Source: Clostridiales bacterium 1_7_47FAA
Lineage (GTDB): Bacteria; Bacillota; Clostridia; Lachnospirales; Lachnospiraceae
Length of the DNA: 64,000 nt
Reading direction: 5' to 3'
NCBI GenBank assembly: GCA_000155435.1
Contig: DS990260.1
Location: 2,334,547-2,398,546, forward strand
Part shown: in pieces, positions 34,202 to 43,387 of the stretch
Layout: each line of letters starts with the position of its first letter
How positions within the stretch are numbered: the stretch's first letter is position 1
Notes under the pieces: generated by a model
Databases searched by the model: none
Told to the model about the DNA's origin: nothing
What the model saw: only the letters and a program-made list of their open reading frames with translations
Translations under genes and position numbers: made by a program

Positions 34202-35437
34202 ATGAAAAAAATAATTAAAAAGCATTTGCTTGTCTGTAATTGTATTGCAGTTGTTTCAGCTGTCTTAATGGGCATCCAGGGATGCAGGCAGGACAGGGAA
34301 CCAGAGATTGAAGTGGCGCTTTGGAACCTGGATGTTTACGAAGATTACACGAAGCAGGTCCAGGATCTGGTTCCTGATGTAAGGATTAAGTGGGTCAAGG
34401 GCCAGCGGGACCTTGGATATTACAGACAGCTGGCTGAAACCGGCAATATCCCCGATATCATAACGGTCCGTAAGTTTTCCCTGAAGGACTCCCTCAACCT
34501 GGATCCCTATCTTATGGATCTGACCAAAACAGAAGCAGCGTCCGCTTACTACGATATTTATCTTGAAAATTATAAGACCCTGGATGGAAAGGTGTTCTGG
34601 GTTCCCATGTCCGGCACGGTGGATGGGATTGTAGCAAACAAAAGGCTGTTTGACAAATATGGCATTCCTGTCCCTAAGGATTTTGACAGCTTCCTATCAG
34701 CCTGTGAGGCGTTTGACAAGCATGGAATCACCGGATATTCCCTTGATCTGCACCAGGATTACAATGCCCTGCACCTTTTACAGGGTATGGGAATTGAAGA
34801 GCTGTCCTCCGTTGATGGGATTATTTGGAGAAGAGACTATGAGGACGGAACGATAAACCAGTTGGATACCAAGGTATGGTTGCCGGCTTTTAAGAAACTG
34901 GAACGGCTTAATATGTCAAACATCCTGGACCAGGATACGATGTATTCAGATGACCTCCTCTGCTATGATAAATTCATGGACGGAACACAGGCCATGGTCA
35001 ATATCAGCAGCGAAAGTTTTTCCAAAATCCTTCCCGGCCAGGACCTGGAAATCCTCCCCTACTTTGGCAGGGAGCAGGACTTCCTGCTGACCTATCCCAC
35101 ATTCAACGTGGCCGTCAGCAAGGGTGTGGAAGAAAACAGCAGGAAAAAGGAGGCGGCCTGGAAGGTCCTGATGGCCATGACATCTTCCCAGGCCCAGGAA
35201 GTGCTGAATGAACATACGGACGGATTGATTTCTTATAAGAGGGACATTACCTTTGAATACAGCGGCGCCATGAGTATGGTACAGAAATATCTGGAAACCA
35301 ACCGCACTTATCTGCGCCTTGGCTCTGAGGAATTTTTTGGGATTTCCACAAAGACCCTGGATGGGATGCTGGAAAACCATCTGTCAGCTGAACGTGCACT
35401 GGACTTAATGAACACATATCTGTCCCATCCTGAATGA
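34202..35437 (+). CDS. ABC-type extracellular solute-binding lipoprotein, family 1-like
   Basis: 411 residues. Lipobox IQGC (Cys28), then the fold of sugar-type binding proteins: EIEVALWNLDVYEDYTKQVQ, DIITVRKFSL, GKVFWVPMSGTVDGIVANKRL, FDKYGIPVPKDFDSFLSACEAF and a C-terminal helix. No ABC permease genes are nearby; the next gene, 48 bp on, is a hybrid kinase. A role as the ligand-sensing partner of that kinase is more likely than transport, but this is inferred. The MSGTVDGI region replaces the aromatic-rich loop often seen in true sugar binders. Confidence 0.88.
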   Translation: MKKIIKKHLLVCNCIAVVSAVLMGIQGCRQDREPEIEVALWNLDVYEDYTKQVQDLVPDVRIKWVKGQRDLGYYRQLAETGNIPDIITVRKFSLKDSLNLDPYLMDLTKTEAASAYYDIYLENYKTLDGKVFWVPMSGTVDGIVANKRLFDKYGIPVPKDFDSFLSACEAFDKHGITGYSLDLHQDYNALHLLQGMGIEELSSVDGIIWRRDYEDGTINQLDTKVWLPAFKKLERLNMSNILDQDTMYSDDLLCYDKFMDGTQAMVNISSESFSKILPGQDLEILPYFGREQDFLLTYPTFNVAVSKGVEENSRKKEAAWKVLMAMTSSQAQEVLNEHTDGLISYKRDITFEYSGAMSMVQKYLETNRTYLRLGSEEFFGISTKTLDGMLENHLSAERALDLMNTYLSHPE

Positions 35438-35485
35438 AGCATAGGGATTACCGCCCGCCAATACGAATGAAAAGCTGGAAACCAT

Positions 35486-38053
35486 ATGAATCCAAATAAA
35501 AAAAGAATGTATGACCATAGCAACCGATATAAACATATGCGCAATACAATAGTAATCAGCTCATTGATTGCCATTTCAGGCGTTATCTGCCTCATGTCCG
35601 TTTTCCTGAAAAATATGGAAAATAATGCCAGAAAAGAAAATGAATATCATCTATCAGAAATTGCGTATCAGGTAGCCGACAATATAAATTCCAAGCTGAA
35701 TCAGAATTGGTCCTTACTGCATAGTATCGATTATGATTTAAGCCTGTTTTCCCGGATTCCGGACATGGATACCCGTGAATACAGGCAGAACATGGTAAAG
35801 GAATGGAAGTTCAGCCATATTTATCTCATTGATGATGCAGGAAACTGCCGGGATGAATACGGGCAGAAAAGCCGGCTCATATCCAGGGACAACTCCATTG
35901 CGCTTTTAAAGGACAAGACGGATGTCTCATTTTTAAGACGGGATGTAAATGGCAATGCCACACTGTTTTTTGCAATTCCGGTGGAGAAGAAGCAGGACAG
36001 CTCCGGAGCCATTTCCGCCATTGCCCTGGAATATAAGCTGGATACCATTCTGGACATCCTGACCATATCGGCCTTTGAAAAGAAAGGGATATGCTATGTC
36101 ATCGACCAGAACGGGAGCAGGCTGTTCAACACCCAGACTGACAAGGCCATTAAGGATTATAATCTTTTCAATTATCTGGAGTACGCATCAAGGGATGGTA
36201 AAAACAGCGCTGAAGCGATTCAGGCAGCCATGGACAGCGGTTTGAGCGGGGTAACCGTCTATACAAAGGACGGATACCAGGAATATATCAGCTACACGCC
36301 TCTGGAAAACGGAAAATGGACCCTGCTTCTCTTTGTGGGCGGGGATATCATCGGGGCAAACATGAACCATTTTTCCAGGAATGTATTTTCTACATGCGCG
36401 GTAATTGTGTTTCTACTTATCCTCATAAGCGGATTTATATTTTTCAGGCTTAATCAGATTGCAGACAGAAAAAGGGATGCCGACGTATATAACCGCGAGC
36501 GGATGCTAAACCTTCTGATTGACCGGGGAAATGAAGTATACATGATGTACAACAGAACAAAACGCTGCCTGGAGTATGTAAGCCCTAATCTTGAAAGCGT
36601 GATGGGCTGGAGCCGGCAGGAAGCAGAGCAGCTGTTTTCAGAGGGCGGGGACGGGGACGCGGATGATATTGCCGGGATTAAGGATGAATTAGCCAATTGG
36701 GACAGACAGGGGGATTTTGTAGGTTCCATACACAGACATCTGAACCGGAATACAGGGGACCTGCGCCGTATACGCCTTCAGGTCAATCCCGTGCACCTTG
36801 ATTCGGAAGAAGTATGGATTGCCAATCTTTCCGATATGACCAAGGAGTGGGAGCAGCGTGAGGATTTAGAGCAGGCGCTTATCGCTGCCAACAGCGCTAA
36901 TATTGCTAAAAGTAATTTCCTTTCCAATATGAGCCACGACATCCGTACGCCTATGAATGCCATCCTTGGAATGGCAGACATCGCAAAGCAGTATGCAGCG
37001 AACCCTGAAAAAGTAACAAGCTGTATGGAGAAGATTTCTTATTCCTCAAAGCACTTATTGTCGCTGATTGACGAGGTGCTTGACATGTCAAGGATTGAAA
37101 GCGGGAAAATGCTCCTGGATAATACAGCCTTCTCACTGTCCTGCATGCTGGAAGGCATCGTATCCATGTTCCAGGCGCCAATCAAAGAAAAAAAGCTAAC
37201 ATTCCACATGGAGAAAAACCATATTGAAAATGACTCCCTCATAGGGGACGAATTCCGCCTCAGCCGTATCCTGGTAAATATACTGTCCAACGCCATAAAA
37301 TACACGCCCGAACAGGGAGAAATCTCATTTTCCATTGCTGAATCCCAGCCGGACAAAGAGGGCTATGCCAGATACCGTTTTATCATAAAGGATACTGGCC
37401 GGGGGATGACGGAAGAATTTTTAAAAACCATCTTCCTGCCATTTACCAGGATGGAGGAAAAAGATGGAAACCATACCCAGGGAACCGGACTTGGCATGGC
37501 CATTGCAAAAAGCATGCTGGATTTGATGGGTGGAAGTATCCATGTTGAAAGCGCGCCGGGGAAAGGAAGCACCTTTACTGTTGATGTGGAACTGGAAATG
37601 GGGGATGCCGGGGAAAGCCAGGAAGAAAATAAGGAACCGGATACCATCCCGGGCAGACGTTTTGACTTTACCGGAAGAAGGATATTGATTGTTGAGGATA
37701 ATGAAATTAACGCGGAGATTTTAAACGAGCTACTGCACATAGAAGGCGCCCTGACGGAAAGGGCAGGGAATGGGCAGGAAGCCGTGGATCTGTTCATGCA
37801 ATCATCTCCTGGTTATTACGGCCTTATCCTGATGGATGTCCAGATGCCGGTCATGAATGGATATGAGGCTGCTTCCAGGATCCGCGGCCTGGACCGGCCG
37901 GACGCAGGGACAATCCCAATCATAGCCCTGACCGCCAATGCCTTTTCCGAGGACAGGAACAGGGCTTTAGCGGCCGGTATGGATGCCCATGTGGCAAAAC
38001 CCATTGATATGGCAAGTCTCAGCAAAGTGCTGGGTGAAGTATTTTCCTCATGA
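35486..38053 (+). CDS. hybrid sensor histidine kinase with C-terminal receiver domain
   Basis: 855 residues: membrane segment at about 22-42, extracytoplasmic Cache-like domain (45-290), second membrane segment at about 293-315, PAS-like domain (about 340-450), HisKA with SNMSHDIRTPMNAILGMADI (His484), HATPase with LSNAIKYTPEQGEI, DTGRGMTEEF and GTGLGMAIAKSML, then a receiver domain (about 730-850) with LIVEDNEINAEI and Asp784 in LILMDVQMPVMNG. There is no DNA-binding domain, and no HPt or separate regulator gene follows, so phosphate must pass to a protein encoded elsewhere. The partner binding protein is immediately upstream. Confidence 0.93.
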   Translation: MNPNKKRMYDHSNRYKHMRNTIVISSLIAISGVICLMSVFLKNMENNARKENEYHLSEIAYQVADNINSKLNQNWSLLHSIDYDLSLFSRIPDMDTREYRQNMVKEWKFSHIYLIDDAGNCRDEYGQKSRLISRDNSIALLKDKTDVSFLRRDVNGNATLFFAIPVEKKQDSSGAISAIALEYKLDTILDILTISAFEKKGICYVIDQNGSRLFNTQTDKAIKDYNLFNYLEYASRDGKNSAEAIQAAMDSGLSGVTVYTKDGYQEYISYTPLENGKWTLLLFVGGDIIGANMNHFSRNVFSTCAVIVFLLILISGFIFFRLNQIADRKRDADVYNRERMLNLLIDRGNEVYMMYNRTKRCLEYVSPNLESVMGWSRQEAEQLFSEGGDGDADDIAGIKDELANWDRQGDFVGSIHRHLNRNTGDLRRIRLQVNPVHLDSEEVWIANLSDMTKEWEQREDLEQALIAANSANIAKSNFLSNMSHDIRTPMNAILGMADIAKQYAANPEKVTSCMEKISYSSKHLLSLIDEVLDMSRIESGKMLLDNTAFSLSCMLEGIVSMFQAPIKEKKLTFHMEKNHIENDSLIGDEFRLSRILVNILSNAIKYTPEQGEISFSIAESQPDKEGYARYRFIIKDTGRGMTEEFLKTIFLPFTRMEEKDGNHTQGTGLGMAIAKSMLDLMGGSIHVESAPGKGSTFTVDVELEMGDAGESQEENKEPDTIPGRRFDFTGRRILIVEDNEINAEILNELLHIEGALTERAGNGQEAVDLFMQSSPGYYGLILMDVQMPVMNGYEAASRIRGLDRPDAGTIPIIALTANAFSEDRNRALAAGMDAHVAKPIDMASLSKVLGEVFSS

Positions 38054-38111
38054 GTAAGGAAGCACCCACTCGATGCTCCCAGCGGATTACTTAAATGTCC
38101 TTACAGACACC

Positions 38112-38146
38112 GCCCACCCTGTGGTTCAGACAGGGCGGGCATTTTA
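38112..38146 (+). terminator. intrinsic terminator of the hybrid kinase gene
   Basis: GCCCACCCTG (38112-38121) pairs with CAGGGCGGGC (38131-38140, one mismatch), followed by ATTTTATTTA. Confidence 0.8.
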
Positions 38147-38178
38147 TTTACTTATTTTCCATCACACCAATCCTATGC

Positions 38179-38472
38179 CTATTCCGTTCCATCCATATCA
38201 GCTGATTCCTTTCCACAGCTGTTTAATGAATACATGACTTCTCCATACGGCACTGTTATATCGATTGGCCCTGCAGCGTACGGCGCAATCGTGCTTTCAT
38301 CAAAAGGCTGTGATGTCAGCTTTCAGCTGTCCGCCGCCGATATCACTTATTTTCAGTATTCCTTTGTCCGGAGTAATTGTATAATATGCATGGGTATTAT
38401 AGTTGTATTCCGGAAAGCCGGTGGGAAGGAGACAGCAGTGTCCCCCGCATTCACACTATGTTCATATTTCAT
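38179..38472 (-). pseudogene. possible decayed reading frame of unknown family
   Basis: Reading the minus strand from an ATG at 38472 (AAAGG upstream) gives MKYEHSVNAGDTAVSFP; a frame change then continues PEYNYNTHAYYTITPDKGIL and ISDIGGGQLKADITAF to a stop. Removing one T from the TTTT at that point would carry on DESTIAPYAAGPIDITVPYG and EVMYSLNSC to a stop at 38179. The composition is protein-like across both shifts. I do not recognise the family. The surrounding gene-free stretch 38054-38697 is AT-rich and otherwise holds only terminators and one hairpin. Confidence 0.3.
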
Positions 38473-38591
38473 TCAAAAACCTTTTACACAATCAACATTA
38501 TTTCTTCATGTTTTCCCTATATACTTTAACCATAGACAGTTAGAGATAGCTGCCACACAAAAACGCTTACAAGATTTTTTTCATAATACTC

Positions 38592-38615
38592 GAGCTGATA
38601 AGAAATTATCAGCTC
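38592..38615. other. perfect 10-bp hairpin with GAAA tetraloop
   Basis: GAGCTGATAA and TTATCAGCTC flank GAAA, giving a GNRA-capped stem on the plus strand, followed by TCCTCCCTTTT. There is no proper U tract. On the minus strand it is preceded by GGGAGGA. Function unknown. Confidence 0.45.
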
Positions 38616-38639
38616 TCCTCCCTTTTAATAATACTTTTT

Positions 38640-38674
38640 AAAAAACGTATCATCCCCAGGATGGTACGTTTTTT
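38640..38674. terminator. bidirectional intrinsic terminator
   Basis: AAAAAACGTATCATCC (38640-38655) pairs with GGATGGTACGTTTTTT (38659-38674) with one mismatch. It lies 24 bp past the minus-strand gene ending at 38698. Confidence 0.85.
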
Positions 38675-38697
38675 CATGGTATGCATATTCACTTCTG

Positions 38698-39276
38698 TCA
38701 GAAAAACAGGATTTTGCCCAGTCCCAGAAGGAACAGGATGACAACAAGCCCCACAACCAGCTTCATGGTTGCATCCTGGTCTGCAAGCCATCCCCACAGG
38801 CCCTCCTTCGCTTCTTCCTCAGACTCACTGCCGGATCCGTCTGTCTCATTCTTCTTATGATCATCCCCAGTCCCTTCCTCCGGCATATCCAAAAATACCA
38901 CAGGGGCCTCCTGGTCCTTCTTCGTCTCCTCTTTGGCAGACTTAAGCGCTTCCCTGGCTGCTTTCCAGTTACTTTTATCCACATAATAATTTGTAAACGG
39001 AACGATTTCCACAATTCCTTCTTTAAACCTGTTGGTAGGCACGGTATTCTGGCCTTCCTCCACATAATACGGCACATTGGCGGCCTTTAACGCTTCTTCC
39101 AGGTATACGGTGTCAACATCATGCCCGTTGGACAGGAGCACCGGCTCCTTTACCATTGAGAAAGAGGCCTCAAAATCAGATGCAGCATCAATCAGCTGTT
39201 CCCCGCATTCCTCACATACAATCGCATCCTGCGGGAACCGTTTCCTGCATTTCGGACAAATCCTTCTTGTTTCCAT
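38698..39276 (-). CDS. zinc-ribbon protein with DUF2007-like domain and C-terminal membrane anchor
   Basis: 192 residues from the ATG at 39276 (AAAGGAG upstream). The N-terminus has a zinc ribbon, RRICPKCRKRF and IVCEECGEQL. The middle resembles the DUF2007 putative signal-transducing domain (VLLSNGHDVDTVYLEEALKA, NVPYYVEEG). A Glu/Asp/Lys-rich linker leads to one C-terminal membrane segment (LVVGLVVILFLLGLGKILFF), which makes it a tail-anchored cytoplasmic protein. Function is unknown. An in-frame upstream start at 39417 would add 47 residues without family support. Confidence 0.8.
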   Translation of the reverse strand: METRRICPKCRKRFPQDAIVCEECGEQLIDAASDFEASFSMVKEPVLLSNGHDVDTVYLEEALKAANVPYYVEEGQNTVPTNRFKEGIVEIVPFTNYYVDKSNWKAAREALKSAKEETKKDQEAPVVFLDMPEEGTGDDHKKNETDGSGSESEEEAKEGLWGWLADQDATMKLVVGLVVILFLLGLGKILFF

Positions 39277-39438
39277 AGCTGCTCCTTTCCGGGTTCCGGC
39301 CCTGGCGCCTCGCAACACTGCCTGAGATGCACCGGCAGGACCTCGGTCTGTCTTTTGTTTTGCTGTACGTCCATTATAGCTGTACTGTCCGGTAATTTCA
39401 AGGGAAGGTTTTCCCATATATCCGGCACCGGTTCATCC

Positions 39439-40845
39439 TCACGTCTTCCCTGCCCTGAATCCCTCAGGCAGGGTTACCTCCTTATATAAAAACAACAGGG
39501 CAGTCAGGTTTGGAAATGCCATAAGCCCGTTCCATATATCCGATAACATCCACACAACATCCAGCCTGGCCTCGCTGCCAAGAAACACCGCCCCCAGGAA
39601 CAGCAGCGGATAGACCCTGGCCGCAAACCATCTTCCCGCCTGTTCCCCCAGGCCGGTTCCCCTGATGAAATAGGCTGCTGCCTGCTTCCCCAGATAAAAC
39701 CACGCCATGATGGTGGCAAATGCAAACACAACCATGGAACCGCTGACCAGGTATTCCCCTGCAATCCCCAGCCGGCCGCTGAAACACCAGGCGGCAAGGG
39801 CAGCCCCCTCATAGGGCACCGCATCCAGGGCCGAATCCGTCATGCACAGGATGACCAGGGCCGTAAGGGTACACAGTATCACGGTGTCGAAGAATACTTC
39901 AAACATGGCCCACATCCCCTGCTCATGGGGCGTTGTGTCCTCGGCCGGACCGTGAAGCACGGCCAGGGTCCCAAGCCCCGCCTCATTGGAGAACACACCC
40001 CTGGAAATACCGTAACGGATGCTGCGGCTTACCACATAACCTGCTCCCCCTCCCGCGGCTGCCTCCGGACAAAAGGCGGATGACACCATGGATGCCAGGG
40101 CGCCGGGAATCCGGTCATAGCAGGAAAATATCACTATCAGCGAAAATACGATATAAATACCGGAGGCAGCGGGCATCAGCTTCTCAGCCACATTGCCAAT
40201 CCGGTTTATGCCCCCGCAGATGACCAGCATCAGGATTCCTGTAAATACCAATCCTCCTGTGAGGGCCGGTACCTTCCATGTATATTCCATGGTGCTGATG
40301 GCTGAGTTGGCCTGCACCATGCTTCCCATACCCAGGGAGCACATCAGGCACAGGAAACTGTAGAGGATTCCCATGCCTTTTATCCCAAGCCCCCGCTCCA
40401 TATAGACAAATGGCCCGCACACATAATGTCCATCGCTGTCCTTGTACCGGTACCGGATGCCCAGCATGGTCTCGCTGTAGGCTGTTATCATCCCAATCAG
40501 GGCCGACACCCACATCCAGAACAGGGCGCCGGGACCGCCTGCGGTCAGGGCCGTGGCCACCCCTGCAATGTTACCGGTCCCCACCGTTGCCGCCAGGGCC
40601 GTGCACACGGACTGGAACTGGCTGATGCCCTTTTTTTTGCCGGAATCAGTTCCATTTCCTTCTCCCGTCCCCTCCGATACCTTTCCTGACAGGATACGTC
40701 CTGCCGTGTTCCTCCACCAGTATGAAAATCCTCTTATCTGGAAAAAATGACATTTAAGGGTAAAAAATATGCCGACTCCCAGGAATATCACAAGGGTCCA
40801 TGGCCCCCATACCATGCCATGGATCTGCTCCAGCCGTTCCATCAT
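39439..40845 (-). CDS. AGCS-family sodium:alanine/glycine symporter
   Basis: 468 residues, about ten membrane segments. The N-terminus, WGPWTLVIFLGVGIFFTLKC, and the segment QFQSVCTALAATVGTGNIAGVATAL are diagnostic of AGCS carriers, as are RSIRYGISRGVFSNEAGLGT and the C-terminal LTALLFLYKEVTLP. It imports alanine or glycine with Na+. The ribosome site is weak, and either of two adjacent ATGs may be used. It lies 162 bp upstream of the zinc-ribbon gene on the same strand. Confidence 0.93.
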   Translation of the reverse strand: MMERLEQIHGMVWGPWTLVIFLGVGIFFTLKCHFFQIRGFSYWWRNTAGRILSGKVSEGTGEGNGTDSGKKKGISQFQSVCTALAATVGTGNIAGVATALTAGGPGALFWMWVSALIGMITAYSETMLGIRYRYKDSDGHYVCGPFVYMERGLGIKGMGILYSFLCLMCSLGMGSMVQANSAISTMEYTWKVPALTGGLVFTGILMLVICGGINRIGNVAEKLMPAASGIYIVFSLIVIFSCYDRIPGALASMVSSAFCPEAAAGGGAGYVVSRSIRYGISRGVFSNEAGLGTLAVLHGPAEDTTPHEQGMWAMFEVFFDTVILCTLTALVILCMTDSALDAVPYEGAALAAWCFSGRLGIAGEYLVSGSMVVFAFATIMAWFYLGKQAAAYFIRGTGLGEQAGRWFAARVYPLLFLGAVFLGSEARLDVVWMLSDIWNGLMAFPNLTALLFLYKEVTLPEGFRAGKT

Positions 40846-41015
40846 CTGCTGCCTACCGTCCAGCGTCTGTTCTTATTAAATGTCTTATTCCGGGAAGCGG
40901 CGCGCTATGACAATTCCAGGAATTTTCTTATGGATGTACCTCGCATTTTATAGTGGTTTATGATAAAATAATGAATAGGTATTATAAAAGAATGAATGAG
41001 AAAAGAGGTATGCCG

Positions 41016-41999
41016 ATGCCAGGTTTTACAACCCATTACGTTCTAGGCATGAAAGCATACAATGATATGCCGCAGAACAATCTGAAGTTTATCATTGCCA
41101 AGTACCGGTGGCTTTATCAGCTGGGATTGCAGGGTCCGGATATGTTTTTCTATAACCTGCCTATCCTGCGCCACCGTGACCACCGCAATGTGGGTTCCCA
41201 TATGCACGAACACCATGTGAATGATTTTTTCCGCTGCTGTTTCCTGCAGCTTGCCAGGATTGATTCACGGCAGCAGCGGGAAGAGGGACTGGCCTACATG
41301 TGCGGTTTTATATGCCACTATATCGGCGATTCCATATGCCACCCTTATGTCTATGGACGGATTGAGTATGATGTCCATCATCCGGGCGCTTACTACCACG
41401 GACTCCATGCCAAGCTGGAGAACGACATTGACGCCCTGCTGCTTCAGAAGTATAAGAGGAAGAAGCCGTCCCAGTTCAACCAGGCTGCAACCATCTGCCT
41501 GAACGGCATGGAGACACAGTTCATCTCCCGTTTCCTGTCCGACTGTATCAATGAGGCATTTTATCCCCTCAGCTATAAGAACCGCTACCAGGTCACCGCG
41601 CCCATGATCCACAGATCCATACTGGCCCTGCGCTTTGGCTGCCGTACCTTATCAGACCCCAACAGCAGGAAGAAGGACCGGATTGAGTTTTTTGAGTCCA
41701 TTTTCCTTAAGAATCCGGTGGCTTCCAGCAAGCTGGTGACGGATGTGGTTGAGAATCCGGCCTGGAGCCTGAACCTGCATCATGAGACATGGTGCAATCC
41801 ATGGGATAAACGGATTGCCTCCAAGGCGTCCTTCCCGGACCTGTTCAAACAGTCCCTGGGCAAGCTGAGCACCATCTTTTATATGATTAATTCCATGCTG
41901 GACACGGGACAGCCCCTCCGTACAGGCAGCCTGGAGATGCTTTTATCCGAACTGGGCAACTACTCCTATCACAGCGGACTGCCCTGCATTGATGAATGA
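41016..41999 (+). CDS. zinc-dependent phospholipase C-like protein
   Basis: 327 residues from the ATG at 41016, which gives MPGFTTHYVLGMKAY, the family-typical N-terminus; GAGG lies seven bases upstream. Several upstream in-frame codons exist. Metal-binding histidines occur in HMHEHHVNDFF, YMCGFICHYIGDSICHPYV and YHGLHAKLENDID, as in the zinc-dependent phospholipase C/S1-nuclease fold. No signal peptide, so unlike secreted clostridial alpha-toxins this is a cytoplasmic relative of unknown substrate. It stands alone, ended by a strong terminator. Confidence 0.88.
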   Translation: MPGFTTHYVLGMKAYNDMPQNNLKFIIAKYRWLYQLGLQGPDMFFYNLPILRHRDHRNVGSHMHEHHVNDFFRCCFLQLARIDSRQQREEGLAYMCGFICHYIGDSICHPYVYGRIEYDVHHPGAYYHGLHAKLENDIDALLLQKYKRKKPSQFNQAATICLNGMETQFISRFLSDCINEAFYPLSYKNRYQVTAPMIHRSILALRFGCRTLSDPNSRKKDRIEFFESIFLKNPVASSKLVTDVVENPAWSLNLHHETWCNPWDKRIASKASFPDLFKQSLGKLSTIFYMINSMLDTGQPLRTGSLEMLLSELGNYSYHSGLPCIDE

Positions 42000-42019
42000 A
42001 GCCAGTACAAAGACAGAAT

Positions 42020-42066
42020 AAAACATACGGTTTCCCGTGATATATGAGCGGGAAACCGTATGTTTT
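42020..42066. terminator. bidirectional intrinsic terminator
   Basis: AAAACATACGGTTTCCCG (42020-42037) pairs perfectly with CGGGAAACCGTATGTTTT (42049-42066), serving the convergent genes ending at 41999 and 42082. Confidence 0.9.
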
Positions 42067-42081
42067 TATTTGGGCTTTCTC

Positions 42082-43377
42082 TTATTCGATTACCTGGTCC
42101 CCATCCTTAATGCAATAGGATGTCCTGATTCCCAGACGTACCATCCAGTTCTTGGTTTCCTGGGTCAGCCACGGACCGGTGCCAGCACCGCTGCCTCCGT
42201 CGTTATCCCACAGCCACTGAGGGGTAGGCCACAGGGCAACACTGGGTTTCAGGGCCTTATAAACTTCATAATCAACACCGTTCTGTCCATGGTGGGCCAG
42301 CTGTACAACATCGCACTTGAGGGCGCGCAGGTCGTGGTCCGCCATGAGCATCTCGCCTCCGGCCCTGGCAAGATCCCCCAGGAACACCACATTGGTTCCG
42401 TTAAGGCTTACCATGTATGCCACACTGCTGTTATTCACAAAGTCACTGGTGGCCTTATAAGCCTTGTTCAGTACCTGTATCTTGGCAGGACCTGCATCAA
42501 TGACCTGACCGGACACGATGTCACCGTGAAGCGTGTCCTGGGGCACAAGGGCAAATGCCCCCTTGAGGTAGGCAACCATGTTGGCAACCTCTGCATCCTT
42601 TTCAGCATACCAGCTGTCCTCGTGGAAGGAATAGTAGATTCCGTCAATGGTTATCTCACCATTGTGCTTGTAAAGTATATCGGCAAGGGCTCCTGCATGG
42701 TCTGAATCAGGATGGGTGATAAGCCAGGCCTTAACATGGCCGCCCTTCTGTTTAATCTGGTTTAAAAGATACTCCGTGTTGTTGGTCCATCCGCCGTCCA
42801 CAACAATCAGCCCGCCCTCTCCGTTTTCAATGATAACGGACAGAAGCTGTGCATTGGTGTCGTGATTTGCCAGCATGGTAAGGCGCCCTTGGCCAAACAG
42901 TGAGGACGTGTCTGTCTTTGGTGTGGAAACCTCCCCAAACTGGGCCACCTGGGCCTTGGCCTGAATCACAGGCTGGCTGGCCGCCGCTGCCTGGCTGGAA
43001 ACCGCAGTCTGGCCTGCGTTGGCCTGTCCGGCTGCCTGGCCGCCGTTAGCCTGTCCCGCCGTCTGGCCGCCGTTAGCCTGACCGCCGTTGGCCTGCCCCG
43101 CTGCCTGGCTGCCGCCAGACTGTCCTGCCTGGCCGTTGGTTGATTGAATCTGCTGGATTACAGGAGCCGTCTGGCCGGACTGAGCGGACTGGCCCTGGTC
43201 CTGGTCATCTTTTATGATAATCTTATCCGGTGCAGTAAGGGCCTGTCCCTGGGCCTTGAATGGCTGTGAATCCGTCATTGCAAAGCTGTCCATCCCTCCG
43301 CCTGCTGTCATGAACATCATCATGGCAAGCAGTCCTGCTGCCGCCTGTTTCCAGTATCTGTCAATTCGCATCCCCAT
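42082..43377 (-). CDS. secreted metallo-beta-lactamase-fold protein (ComEC/competence-like)
   Basis: 431 residues: signal peptide (about 1-33, LLAMMMFMTAGGGMDSFAM), a long Gln/Gly/Ala/Asn-rich linker (about 50-145) containing GQANGGQTA-type nonapeptides, then an MBL domain with THPDSDHAGAL (metal-binding HxxxDH form), VVFLGDLA and DVVQLAHHGQNG. That pattern matches the MBL domain of ComEC and related proteins. The first His of the classic HxHxDH is replaced (THPDSDH), as is common in this subgroup. It may be a secreted nuclease or phosphodiesterase. The lipoprotein gene 10 bp upstream is in the same operon. Confidence 0.88.
   Translation of the reverse strand: MGMRIDRYWKQAAAGLLAMMMFMTAGGGMDSFAMTDSQPFKAQGQALTAPDKIIIKDDQDQGQSAQSGQTAPVIQQIQSTNGQAGQSGGSQAAGQANGGQANGGQTAGQANGGQAAGQANAGQTAVSSQAAAASQPVIQAKAQVAQFGEVSTPKTDTSSLFGQGRLTMLANHDTNAQLLSVIIENGEGGLIVVDGGWTNNTEYLLNQIKQKGGHVKAWLITHPDSDHAGALADILYKHNGEITIDGIYYSFHEDSWYAEKDAEVANMVAYLKGAFALVPQDTLHGDIVSGQVIDAGPAKIQVLNKAYKATSDFVNNSSVAYMVSLNGTNVVFLGDLARAGGEMLMADHDLRALKCDVVQLAHHGQNGVDYEVYKALKPSVALWPTPQWLWDNDGGSGAGTGPWLTQETKNWMVRLGIRTSYCIKDGDQVIE
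43018..43113. repeat. 27-bp tandem repeats in the MBL-protein linker
   Basis: Units of 27, 27, 15 and 27 bp begin at 43018, 43045, 43072 and 43087, each starting GTTRGCCTG and ending in GCC. The short third unit lost 12 bp, still a multiple of three. Confidence 0.9.
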
Positions 43378-43387
43378 AATCTCCTTA

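Noticed and set aside
38234-38641. Plus-strand open frame of 135 codons in the gap after the hybrid kinase
   Set aside because: No ribosome site, odd Ser/Phe/Cys composition, and it runs through a hairpin. The opposite strand looks more protein-like but is broken.
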